Of a DNA stretch of 51,914 bases, positions 42,143 to 51,250 are shown in pieces. Position 1 is the first letter of the stretch. Each line of letters starts with the position of its first letter. The notes beneath the pieces are model-generated. The model worked only from the letters and a program-made list of their open reading frames with translations. It was not told the DNA's origin and ran no database searches. The DNA is from WQTU01 sp031548835. Its GTDB lineage: Bacteria > Spirochaetota > Spirochaetia > CADAEX01. The position numbers and the translations under genes were made by a program. The stretch spans positions 1-51,914 of the forward strand of contig JAVBQS010000124.1 of assembly GCA_031548835.1 (NCBI GenBank), in the 5' to 3' direction.

Positions 42143-42883
42143 GTGTCGCAGGATATATCAAATATTCTCAATGAATGGGAATATGAAGAAGGAAAAAACA
42201 TAAGAATAATTCATACAGACTCAGGCAGGGATGTTATCCAGGTAAGGGAAACAATGGGAATAAGCCAGTGTGAACTTGATGGAAGGCCGGATGGTAAAAA
42301 TATACCTTGTTTCAGCACTTTTCTTGAATTAATTCTTTCCAGGGAAAAAAAAGAAAAATGTAGTTTTTACTTATCCTGTGAAGATATAAAAAACCTTGAG
42401 TCTGAAAACAAGCTTTTCTATTACAGATATTTGCTCTGTTTTCAGATAAATGATTATGCCCGTGTTGTTAGAGATACAGAACATAATCTTGCAATATGCA
42501 GAATAATTGATCTTTATTGTGATAGTAAAGATGTAAGAACAAATGTTCTTCAATACAAACCTTTTCTTGTAAAAATGAATGCAATTTCCAGGGCAATGAT
42601 TTCACTGCAAAAAAATATAAAAATTCTTGCAAAACAGATACTGGAATCAGCAGTAATCACTTTGCGTTCAATGCCTGAAATAAACAGTTCTGTTTTTATT
42701 TTGGAAAAATCGCGTTCTATAGATTATCTTGAAAGCGCTATAAAACATCTTGATGCTGAAAAAAAATGCTTTACTGTTGATGTGCTTTTAAGAGAACTTG
42801 ACTCTGCAGTTGCATTGGAAAATTATGAAAAAGCAGCAGAGCTCAGAGATAAAATCAAAGAATTGTCTAAAAGAACAGAATAG
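42143..42883 (+). CDS. UVR-motif (UvrB/UvrC motif) protein
   Basis: 246 residues, GTG start after GGTAGGA. The C-terminal ~35 residues are a UVR motif (LLRELDSAVALENYEKAAEL RDKIKEL, read without the space). The N-terminal ~200 residues are not recognised: an early EGKNIRIIHTDSGRDVIQVR beta part, then a helical region with scattered Cys. UVR motifs mediate protein contacts in UvrB/UvrC and also occur in McsA-type proteins; no zinc pairs of McsA are seen. It is probably a protein-binding accessory of unknown function. uvrC itself is 13 kb away. Confidence 0.75.
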   Translation: MSQDISNILNEWEYEEGKNIRIIHTDSGRDVIQVRETMGISQCELDGRPDGKNIPCFSTFLELILSREKKEKCSFYLSCEDIKNLESENKLFYYRYLLCFQINDYARVVRDTEHNLAICRIIDLYCDSKDVRTNVLQYKPFLVKMNAISRAMISLQKNIKILAKQILESAVITLRSMPEINSSVFILEKSRSIDYLESAIKHLDAEKKCFTVDVLLRELDSAVALENYEKAAELRDKIKELSKRTE

Positions 42884-42903
42884 AATATAATTACAGAATT
42901 AGC

Positions 42904-43044
42904 TTTTATGGAGCTGTCTAATAAGTTTTATGAATAATTTTTTATTCAGTATTTACACATAAAAATACAAACTATTTTTCAGTAGATTTGAATTTTTATG
43001 CAAAATAATTCAAAAACTTATTCTTATTAGACAGCTCCATAAAA
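42904..43044. mobile_element. MITE-like element with 22-bp perfect inverted ends
   Basis: TTTTATGGAGCTGTCTAATAAG (42904-42925, written here as the 22-base end) is exactly inverted at 43023-43044. Inside, GTTTTATGAATAATTTT and AAAATAATTCAAAAAC extend the pairing imperfectly. It is 141 bases, non-coding, AT-rich. GGAGCTGTCTAATAAG resembles DDE insertion-sequence ends. No clear target duplication was found. It lies between two same-strand genes and could fold as an mRNA hairpin. Confidence 0.7.
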
Positions 43045-43092
43045 TTTTCAGCAATTAAGATATTATGAAGATATACAGAAAATAGGAGATTT

Positions 43093-45726
43093 TTGATTTA
43101 TAAGATTATGATATTTCAGAAAACAGGAAATCTAATAAGCAATTTTATATCCCGTTTTTTTAGAAAAAAAAATAATAATCAATCAGGCAGGTTTACGGAA
43201 GAGAAGTGGAAAGAAGATTTTTCTGTCCCGAATAAAAGCAGGTTTTCAAATGAAGTATCTGAAAAATATAGCACAGAAATAATTCCTGGAGCAGGGCTGC
43301 TTTTTAAAATTAAAAGTGAAAATGTTTTTGCATGGTGCCAGCCTCCTGATTTTAACTATTCTGATTTTGATGCAGAGTGTTCTTTTGTGTTTAAAAGCGA
43401 TAACGCTTACTGTTCAGGAGGAATAATTTTTAGAAGAGGAAATGATTATAACTATTATTATTTTCTTGTTTCAAGCAAGGGGTATTTTCGTGTCGATTGT
43501 GTCTTTAACGGCAATCCGATAAAACTTATTGAATGGACATCTATTGCTTTTCCTCTTGAATCTGTTAATACGCTTAGGGTAACAGCCTGGGACAGTTATT
43601 TTCTTTTTTTTATAAATAATGTACAGGTAGCAAGATTAAGCGATGAAACAATAAGCAGCGGAAGCATAACTTTTTGCGCTCAAAACTATGATACTGCCCC
43701 TGTTGCAGAACTGCTGCTTAAAAATATTTCTATTAATTCAATTCCTGATGAAGTTGGAGAAATATATTCTGAAAACAGGGATATTCCTCTCTCCCAGAAA
43801 CTAGTTCTTGCAAAATCTTTTTTTGGAAAAGGACAGTTTCTCCCTGCAGCTGTCCAGATGAAGTCATATCTTGAAAGTATTAATAAAGAAGATATAATAG
43901 ATGAATTTCTGGGTTTTTATGGAGAAATACTTTTAAATCTTGGAATGTATAACGATGCTTTAATACAGTTTAATGAAGCATTGGAGAAAAAACCTGTAGA
44001 AAAAAATTATATTCTTGAAAAAGCCAATATATTATATCAGCTTGGCAATTATAATGATTTAAAAATATTTCTTTTAGATTTTGAAGATCTGCTAAAAGAT
44101 AGCGCTATATACTGGAATCTCCGCGGGCATAGCATGTTTTATCTCGGAAATAGTGAAACAGCTGCAGAATATTATAAAAAAGCAACTGAGTTTGATGCAG
44201 AAAATCCGCTCTATTTTTTAAATCTTGCAAAAGCTTATGAAGCTTTGGAAGATAATGAAAAAGCAGCTTCCTGCTATGCAGAGGCAAGCCTTCTTTTTTT
44301 CAGGCAGAATAATTATGCAGAAGCAGAAGATGCTGCTTCTATTGCGCTGAAAAAAGAAACAGATAACTGGGAAATTATTGTAAAAGCAGAAAGCGTTATT
44401 GCTAAAATTTTATTTGCAGAAAGAAAATATTTAAAAGCAGAAAAAGAGTTTGAAAGGCTTATTAAAACAGCTCCTGACCTGTGCGGAAGCGAAATATTTT
44501 TTCTTTATGGGCTTTTAAAGCTTAATCAGGGAAAGACAGACGAAGCTGTTTCTTTAATAGAAAAAGCATGTGAAAAAGAAGAGTATTATCTTTATTGGTA
44601 TAAACTTGCTGAAATATTTCATTCAACAGGAAGAAATCCTGAAAAAGCTTTGTCAAAAGCTTATAAACTTGCGCCTGATGATATTTGGGTAAACAATCTT
44701 TTAGGAGAAATGGCTCTTGAAAAAGGCGATTCCATAACTGCTGAAAAGTATTTTGAAAAATCTTTTTCTATTGCCAAAAACAATCAGGAGATAATACCTG
44801 CTCTTAACTATTCAGAAGCGCTTATTATCAATAACAAGGAAGAAGAAGCTTTAAAAGTTCTTAATACAGTCCCGCAGGGACAGGAAAAAGAGATTCTTAT
44901 CCAAAAAGGCAGAATATATGAACTTATTGGCAGGCTGGAAGAAGCAGAAAAAATATATAAGAAAGCTCTTGCTGTTTATAGAAATGATAAAGATGTAATT
45001 AAAGCATTAGTATCATTTTATTATAACCTTGAACAATATGGCAAAGCAGAAGAAATTCTTGCAGGTATTAATAACCTGGAATCAGACAGCGAATTTCTTA
45101 ACATGATAGGAAATCTTGCAAGAATAGCCGGGAATTTTGATGCAGCATTTGATGCTTATAAAAAAAGCCTTGCATTAAAATATGATCCTGTGGTTGCTCT
45201 TAATTATGTTGAAGGTTTATGCGAAGCTCTTAATTTTAGAGAAGCAAAAATTAAACTTGATCACTATTTCGGCAGTAGTAAGAAAAGCAATACAGCTAAT
45301 GGGAAAAAATATTTAGATAAGTCTATTGCAGAGAGCGATAAAATATCAGGTGCAGATAACGTAAAATATGATAACAGAAAAATACTGCAGGATAAATCAG
45401 GTAAATTGCAGAAAAGAATGGAACGCCTTAGCGAAAGAATCTACAGGGAAACATCAGCTATATTAAGCTGCTGCTCATGCGGCAGGGAGTGGGAAGTTCC
45501 AAAAGATGTAGATGCAGATAAAAAATTAAAACTGGTAGGCGATCCTGACCCCAATTCTCCTGCCGGGAAATGTTCTTCATGCGGTAAAATATATTGTGTA
45601 AAGTGCGCTTCGAAATGGCTTGAAGATGGAAGGTTTAAATGTCCTGACTGTAAAGAGAATCTTAAACTTTCAGATAAATATCTTCGGCATCTTGCGCTTA
45701 AATCAGCTTCAGATTCCCAAGCATAA
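43093..45726 (+). CDS. Jelly-roll / TPR / C-terminal zinc-ribbon fusion protein
   Basis: 877 residues; TTG start with AGGAG 4 bases upstream (an ATG at 43108 is the alternative). No signal peptide despite a short hydrophobic start. Residues ~35-215 form a LamG/DUF1080-like jelly roll (GGIIFRRGNDYNYYYFLVSS; NTLRVTAWDSYFLFFINN). Residues ~235-760 hold about twelve TPR units. After a Lys-rich linker, ~795-860 carry four Cys pairs: CCSCG, CSSCG, CVKC and CPDC, as in a RING-like or double zinc ribbon. It is probably cytoplasmic and assembles complexes; function unknown. It starts 49 bases after the MITE. Confidence 0.8.
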   Translation: MIYKIMIFQKTGNLISNFISRFFRKKNNNQSGRFTEEKWKEDFSVPNKSRFSNEVSEKYSTEIIPGAGLLFKIKSENVFAWCQPPDFNYSDFDAECSFVFKSDNAYCSGGIIFRRGNDYNYYYFLVSSKGYFRVDCVFNGNPIKLIEWTSIAFPLESVNTLRVTAWDSYFLFFINNVQVARLSDETISSGSITFCAQNYDTAPVAELLLKNISINSIPDEVGEIYSENRDIPLSQKLVLAKSFFGKGQFLPAAVQMKSYLESINKEDIIDEFLGFYGEILLNLGMYNDALIQFNEALEKKPVEKNYILEKANILYQLGNYNDLKIFLLDFEDLLKDSAIYWNLRGHSMFYLGNSETAAEYYKKATEFDAENPLYFLNLAKAYEALEDNEKAASCYAEASLLFFRQNNYAEAEDAASIALKKETDNWEIIVKAESVIAKILFAERKYLKAEKEFERLIKTAPDLCGSEIFFLYGLLKLNQGKTDEAVSLIEKACEKEEYYLYWYKLAEIFHSTGRNPEKALSKAYKLAPDDIWVNNLLGEMALEKGDSITAEKYFEKSFSIAKNNQEIIPALNYSEALIINNKEEEALKVLNTVPQGQEKEILIQKGRIYELIGRLEEAEKIYKKALAVYRNDKDVIKALVSFYYNLEQYGKAEEILAGINNLESDSEFLNMIGNLARIAGNFDAAFDAYKKSLALKYDPVVALNYVEGLCEALNFREAKIKLDHYFGSSKKSNTANGKKYLDKSIAESDKISGADNVKYDNRKILQDKSGKLQKRMERLSERIYRETSAILSCCSCGREWEVPKDVDADKKLKLVGDPDPNSPAGKCSSCGKIYCVKCASKWLEDGRFKCPDCKENLKLSDKYLRHLALKSASDSQA

Positions 45727-45793
45727 ATAATTAAGTTATTTTAGTTTTTTACATATTTTTCTATTAGTTGTACTTTAGGCAAGGAGTGCTGAA

Positions 45794-46234
45794 ATGTTAA
45801 TAAAATTTCAAAAATCTGTTTTAATATTGTTTCTCTTTTCTGTTTTTATAGGATGCAAACCGGAAAATCGGGAGGCAAAATTGTATACATCATGGCCTTT
45901 GGATAATATATGGAAAAGATATGGCCTTTCAGGATTGCTTCAGCCGTTAGCTGAATCCTTTAAAGAAGCGAGGGAAGATAAGGGAAAATATATTGGCGCA
46001 TTGTGGGAAAAAGCAGATAGGGAAACTTATAATAATCTTAAAAACAGTATTGGAAATCTTGTGTCTGGCTATTCAAATTATATGATGGAAGAGCATGATT
46101 CTGATGATTTCATTGCCTGCCTAATTTATTATGAATATAAGGGATCCTTATATGAACTTGAGCTGGATTTCTATAAATTAAATTATGATGATATGGCACA
46201 GGGCGATATGGTGTTGGTTGTCGGGCAGAATTAG
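45794..46234 (+). CDS. Lipoprotein of unknown function
   Basis: 146 residues. The signal peptide ends at lipobox FIGC (Cys21), with AAGGAG 8 bases before the ATG. The mature part is short and acidic (YTSWPLDNIWKRYGLSGLLQ; EEHDSDDFIACLIYYEYKGS), partly helical then beta-stranded. I do not recognise the family. It stands alone between the TPR fusion gene and hsdR. Confidence 0.7.
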   Translation: MLIKFQKSVLILFLFSVFIGCKPENREAKLYTSWPLDNIWKRYGLSGLLQPLAESFKEAREDKGKYIGALWEKADRETYNNLKNSIGNLVSGYSNYMMEEHDSDDFIACLIYYEYKGSLYELELDFYKLNYDDMAQGDMVLVVGQN

Positions 46235-46301
46235 AAGATATATATTGCTTTTTAAATTTTTTACTATTTAATTTTTTCAATCCCGGATTTAAGGAATAAC
46301 A

Positions 46302-49300
46302 ATGACACACGAAAACCAAATCGAAGAGACATTTATTGACATTTTAACTATGAGAGAAAATCAGTGGATGTATCGCAGCGACATAAAAACAGAAGCTGCT
46401 CTTTGGGACAACTTACGGGGGCATATCAATAGAATCAATCTTGCACAACTTGATGGCATATTGCTTACAGACATTGAATTTAAGCAGGTTAAAAACGAAT
46501 TTAGTCGCTTAACGCAAACGCCTTTTATGGCTTCCCAGTGGCTGCGGGGCGAAAATGGCATTGCACAGATTCTTCTGGAACGGGAAGATATTTCCAAAGG
46601 CAACATCACACTCACGCTTTTTAGCAATAAAGAGATTGCAGGAGGCATATCCAGTTATGAGGTTGTAAACCAAGTCGTTCCAGAAGTAGAAGGCAGAACC
46701 ACCCGCGGAGATGTTACTCTGCTCATAAACGGCTTGCCTGTCATACATATTGAACTTAAAAGCGAACTTGCCAAAGATGGTTATTGGCAAGCGTTCTATC
46801 AAATAGAAAGATATGCTCAGTCAGGTTTTTTCGATGGAATCTATGCTACAGTGCAAATTTTTGTAATCAGTAATAAAGTTTCAACAAGATATTTTGCAAG
46901 GCCAAGGACAAATAATGATTTTGAGCCTGCTAAAAAATTTTTGTTCAATTGGCGCGAACCGGATAATAACCCAATTGAGGATTTATTCGTCTTTACTGAA
47001 AACGCCCTTAGCATTCCTATGGCGCATGAGTTGGTTAGCAGGTTTACGATTTTAGTGGACGACAAAAAAGGCCAAAAATTCATAATGGTGCTGCGTCCAT
47101 ATCAAATACATGCTATAAAGAGAATAATGAAGCAGGCTTATAGTCATGAAGGCGGTTTTATATGGCATGCTACTGGCTCGGGCAAAACTATAACCAGCTT
47201 TGTAGCCACTAAACTGTTGGCTCAATCAGCAATTTCCGTTGCCCGTACTGTAATGATTGTTGACCGCAAAGATCTGGACAGCCAAACAAAAAATGAGTTT
47301 TGTAAATTTGCTTCCGAGTACAATACCGGGCTTGTTTCAGGAGATAACGTAGATAATACTCTTATAGTAGGAATAGATAACAAGCGTGAACTGGTTGAAA
47401 ATTTTCTCAGCAAGAAAAACAACAACACTATCATTATAACTACAATTCAAAAGCTAAGCCGCGCAATCAGGGAAAGCAGAGAATCAGAGGTAAACAAATT
47501 TGAGAAGCTGAAGGGTGAATATATTGTATTTATTGTAGATGAGTGCCACAGGGCTGTTTCTGACCAGGAAATGAAAGCAATAAAAAAGTTCTTTCCTAAA
47601 TCCTCATGGATTGGGCTTACAGGAACACCTATTTTTGAGGAAAATAAAAAACAGGAAAATGGAACATATGCACGTACAACTTTTGACCAGTATGGCGAGC
47701 TTCTTCATGCTTACACAACTAAAAATGCGATGGATGATAAATCAGTGCTGGACTTTCAGGTAGAATACCATTCGCTTTTGAGTGAAGAGGAAGAAGAGCG
47801 GATATATCTGAGAAAAATCCGCGGGAAATACTCAAGCAGCGATTCTGAAGCAAGATTAAAATCCATGCTGGACGATGTAGAAAAAGAGGCATTGTTAGAA
47901 TCATCGGATTATGAAAATGATGCCTATATCGAAACAATGCTGAAAAAAATATTTAAACATCAGTCTATACTTGAAAAGTTCAAGGTAGCAGATGGCCTGC
48001 CGACTATGAGCGCCATACTCACAACCCATTCTATAGCACAGGCAAAAAAAATATACCGCAAATTAATTGAATTGAAAGAAGCAGGAACTCTTATAACAGG
48101 CAAACCTTTGGATGAAAGAAGAAGGCTAAACGACCAGGATTTTCCCCGGGTAGCTATAACATACTCTGTTGCTGAAAGCCAGGATGGGATAATTGCGGAT
48201 AACGATGAAATAGTCGAAATCATGAAGCAATATAATGCTGTGTTTAGAACAAACTATACAGATGTAGATTTGTACAACCAAAACATAAACAACCGCTTAG
48301 CCAGAAAAGATGTACAGTATCAGAAAGATGGGCAATGGCTGGATCTGGTTATAGTAGTTGATAGGCTTTTAACAGGTTTTGACGCGCCAACCATTCAGAC
48401 TCTTTATGTAGACAGAGAACTTCGTTACCAAAAGTTGCTGCAGGCATTTTCCCGTACTAACCGGACATACCCGGGAAAAAACATCGGCATGATAGTCACA
48501 TTCAGAAAGCCAAAAACAATGGCTGCTAATGTCCGCGATGCAATAAAGCTGTTTTCAAATGAGGAAAGAGATTGGGAAAAACTTGTGCCAAAGCAATATA
48601 AAGAGGTTAAGCAAAACTTTAAGGCTGCATACACGAAATTTAAAGAAGCCAGGCAGAAGTTGTCCGAAAACCCAACAGACATAAAAAAACAGCTCCATGC
48701 CATAAAAACTTTCCAAATGATGAAGAATTTAGAGGAATCTATAAAAAGCTATGAGGAATATGAAGAAGACTTCTTGAATCTTTCCAATATAACCCAAACT
48801 ATTGTAGGCGAAGCCGGGAATATTGAAAACCTGAAAGCTGAGGTTAAGGAAGCTTTGGCAGGGATAGACATAGACAGTGATCAGTTGCCGGAGCTGCTTG
48901 AAATAGAGTTTTCGTCAGATCAGCGCGCAACACTTGAAGAGAAAATTGACAGTTATTATATCAGTCAGCTTCTCAAAGATATAAAGAATGAAACAAGTAA
49001 ACAAAAGTTTGACGAAATTATCAAAAATAAACCCTCCATTGTTAAAACAGCTTACGAAGAGGCTTTGGCTTCTTTCTCGGAAGAACAGGAAATTATTGAC
49101 AGGGTTGACAGATATTTTAGGCAAACAATTGATGAAATAATAATGGAAACTGCTTCTGTCTTGAAAGTATCAAAAGATGACTTGCAGGTAAGCTTTAACG
49201 AATACAGGGCAGATAAAGCAGATGTTCCATATATAAATGTGATTATAGACAAGTCCACTATAACCCGAGAAGAATTTGAACACTTTTTTAACAAAAAATT

Positions 49301-49427
49301 CAGAGAACGCCGCCGGACTGTGGAAGAATATTGGAAAAAGATAATAGAAGAAAAACTATCACCCTTAAAAAATGAGTTAACTAATTTTGCTGGAAAAATG
49401 AAGAAGATGAGAGACGCTCGGATATGA
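46302..49427 (+). CDS. hsdR: Type I restriction endonuclease subunit R
   Basis: 1041 residues; the motor and nuclease of a type I restriction-modification complex. N-terminal PD-(D/E)xK nuclease: Asp137 (RGDVTLLI), Glu151 and Lys153 (HIELKSE), with QxxxY (QIERY) after it. SF2 helicase: Walker A ATGSGKT at 290-296, VDECH at 412-416, GLTGTPIF, and a second RecA-like domain with DRLLTGFDAP and AFSRTNR. The C-terminal helical region binds HsdM/HsdS. Full length for the family. G+C and codon use are a little higher than the core genes, as for acquired defence loci. Confidence 0.96.
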   Translation: MTHENQIEETFIDILTMRENQWMYRSDIKTEAALWDNLRGHINRINLAQLDGILLTDIEFKQVKNEFSRLTQTPFMASQWLRGENGIAQILLEREDISKGNITLTLFSNKEIAGGISSYEVVNQVVPEVEGRTTRGDVTLLINGLPVIHIELKSELAKDGYWQAFYQIERYAQSGFFDGIYATVQIFVISNKVSTRYFARPRTNNDFEPAKKFLFNWREPDNNPIEDLFVFTENALSIPMAHELVSRFTILVDDKKGQKFIMVLRPYQIHAIKRIMKQAYSHEGGFIWHATGSGKTITSFVATKLLAQSAISVARTVMIVDRKDLDSQTKNEFCKFASEYNTGLVSGDNVDNTLIVGIDNKRELVENFLSKKNNNTIIITTIQKLSRAIRESRESEVNKFEKLKGEYIVFIVDECHRAVSDQEMKAIKKFFPKSSWIGLTGTPIFEENKKQENGTYARTTFDQYGELLHAYTTKNAMDDKSVLDFQVEYHSLLSEEEEERIYLRKIRGKYSSSDSEARLKSMLDDVEKEALLESSDYENDAYIETMLKKIFKHQSILEKFKVADGLPTMSAILTTHSIAQAKKIYRKLIELKEAGTLITGKPLDERRRLNDQDFPRVAITYSVAESQDGIIADNDEIVEIMKQYNAVFRTNYTDVDLYNQNINNRLARKDVQYQKDGQWLDLVIVVDRLLTGFDAPTIQTLYVDRELRYQKLLQAFSRTNRTYPGKNIGMIVTFRKPKTMAANVRDAIKLFSNEERDWEKLVPKQYKEVKQNFKAAYTKFKEARQKLSENPTDIKKQLHAIKTFQMMKNLEESIKSYEEYEEDFLNLSNITQTIVGEAGNIENLKAEVKEALAGIDIDSDQLPELLEIEFSSDQRATLEEKIDSYYISQLLKDIKNETSKQKFDEIIKNKPSIVKTAYEEALASFSEEQEIIDRVDRYFRQTIDEIIMETASVLKVSKDDLQVSFNEYRADKADVPYINVIIDKSTITREEFEHFFNKKFRERRRTVEEYWKKIIEEKLSPLKNELTNFAGKMKKMRDARI

Positions 49428-49624
49428 GGATTTTATACACATAGCTTGAATTGTTAAACATAAAAACCAACAGATTATTAAGCCTGTAAATATTTTCCTC
49501 CAAAGGCTATTTTTGATGGATTATCTATGATAAAGTAAAAAATTTTCAAAGCTTTCGCTTACATAAAGCGTAAGTATTATATTTTGTTTAGATTTTATCC
49601 CATAAGATAGCGGAGGTATAATCC
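49428..49624 (+). other. hsdR-hsdM intergenic region
   Basis: 197 bases. Possible weak terminator AAGCCT...AGGCT then ATTTTT (49479-49514); a small CGCTT/AAGCG hairpin near 49557-49571; and GGAGG (49611-49615) as ribosome site for hsdM. The gap suggests hsdM-hsdS can be transcribed apart from hsdR. Confidence 0.4.
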
Positions 49625-51202
49625 ATGAGTGAGCTTAATAATCAATTATGGGCAAGTGCTGACATATTGCGCGGAAAAATGGATGCAAGTGAATATAAAA
49701 ATTATCTGCTTGGCCTGATTTTCTACAAATACCTCTCAGACCAGGAACTGCGCGCAGTATATGAAGAAGAGCATGGCAAGGTTGTTGGGTATCCAAGCAG
49801 GGATGAACAGTTTGCAGGGCTTTTGGAATGGTACAATGATGATGCATCTGATATTAGGGATATAATTTCTAAAAAGCTGGGCTATTTTATTGAACCTGAC
49901 TACCTTTTTTATACTCTAAGAAAGAAGGCTAGCGAATATGAACTTCAAATTTCAGATATTCAAAACGCCTTTATTGGGCTTGGGCGTCAAGGCGGGCAAT
50001 TTGCAGGACTTTTTGACGATGTTGACCTAAACTCAACTAAGCTGGGCGCTAATGCACAACAGCGTAATGTTACAATTACAGAGGTAATAAAGACTCTTGA
50101 TGAAATAGACCTTTTTGGGCATGTTGGTGATGTCATTGGAGATGCTTATGAATACTTAATTGGCCAATTTGCTGCAGGAGCTGGTAAAAAAGCAGGCGAA
50201 TTTTACACTCCCCAAGCTGTAAGCAAGATTATTTCTGAAATTGTGTCTATCGGGCAGGAGAAAACCGCTCCTTTTCATATTTATGACCCTACAATGGGCT
50301 CAGGATCGCTAATGCTCAATATACGCCAGTTTGTGAAAAACTCAGGGCAAGTGCATTACCACGGGCAGGAACTTAATACGACAACCTATAACCTCGCCCG
50401 AATGAATCTGATATTGCATGGTGTGGAAAAATCACAGATGCGCCTTAGAAACAGTGACACACTTGATGAAGATTGGCCCACCGACGAACCATATCTGTTT
50501 AACGCTGTTGTTATGAATCCTCCATACTCTGCCAACTGGAGCGCTGATGACAAGTTTTTAAGCGACCCGCGTTTTGAGCGGTATGGGAAACTTGCTCCAA
50601 AATCTAAGGCTGATTTTTCATTTTTACTGCATGGATACTATCATCTTAATGAAAAAGGAACTATGGGGATAGTTTTGCCTCATGGTGTGCTGTTTCGAGG
50701 AGCTTCGGAAGGCGTTATCAGAAAAACCCTGCTTGAAATGGGCGCTATTTATGCAGTTATTGGTTTGCCTGCTAATATCTTTTATGGCACAAGTATACCA
50801 ACTGTTGTGCTTATTTTGAAGAAAAAACGCGATAAACGGGATGTTTTATTTATTGATTCTTCAAAAGATTTTGAAAAGCAAAAGAATCAGAATAACCTGC
50901 GCCGCGAAGATATAAAAAAAATTGTAAATGCTTACACGAAACGAAAAAGCATCCCCAAATATGCCCGCTTAGCTGATTATAACGAAATTGTCCAAAATGA
51001 TTATAACCTCAATATTCCCCGCTATGTTGACACATCCGAGGAAGAGAAACAGATAGATATTGCGGCGCTTAGCAGGGAAATTGTTGATCTTAATTTACAG
51101 ATAAAGCAGAAAGAGTCGGAATTTCTGGGATTGCTTAATAAGCTTGCAGTGACAGATGAAACAAGGGAAATCATTAAAGCTACAAAACGCATATTTGTGT
51201 AA
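49625..51202 (+). CDS. hsdM: Type I restriction-modification methyltransferase subunit M
   Basis: 525 residues. N-terminal HsdM helical domain (NNQLWASADILRGKMDASEY KNYLLGLIFYKYLS, without the space) and N6-adenine methylase core: GEFYTPQAVSKII, SAM motif I DPTMGSGSL at 221-229 and catalytic NPPY at 298-301. The C-terminal coiled helix contacts HsdS. It is 48 bases upstream of hsdS. It methylates adenines in the bipartite site set by HsdS and protects the host from HsdR. Confidence 0.97.
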   Translation: MSELNNQLWASADILRGKMDASEYKNYLLGLIFYKYLSDQELRAVYEEEHGKVVGYPSRDEQFAGLLEWYNDDASDIRDIISKKLGYFIEPDYLFYTLRKKASEYELQISDIQNAFIGLGRQGGQFAGLFDDVDLNSTKLGANAQQRNVTITEVIKTLDEIDLFGHVGDVIGDAYEYLIGQFAAGAGKKAGEFYTPQAVSKIISEIVSIGQEKTAPFHIYDPTMGSGSLMLNIRQFVKNSGQVHYHGQELNTTTYNLARMNLILHGVEKSQMRLRNSDTLDEDWPTDEPYLFNAVVMNPPYSANWSADDKFLSDPRFERYGKLAPKSKADFSFLLHGYYHLNEKGTMGIVLPHGVLFRGASEGVIRKTLLEMGAIYAVIGLPANIFYGTSIPTVVLILKKKRDKRDVLFIDSSKDFEKQKNQNNLRREDIKKIVNAYTKRKSIPKYARLADYNEIVQNDYNLNIPRYVDTSEEEKQIDIAALSREIVDLNLQIKQKESEFLGLLNKLAVTDETREIIKATKRIFV

Positions 51203-51250
51203 ATTGCCAAAGCAGTTTTATGGAATATCAGTGAAACAGGAAGATAATTT

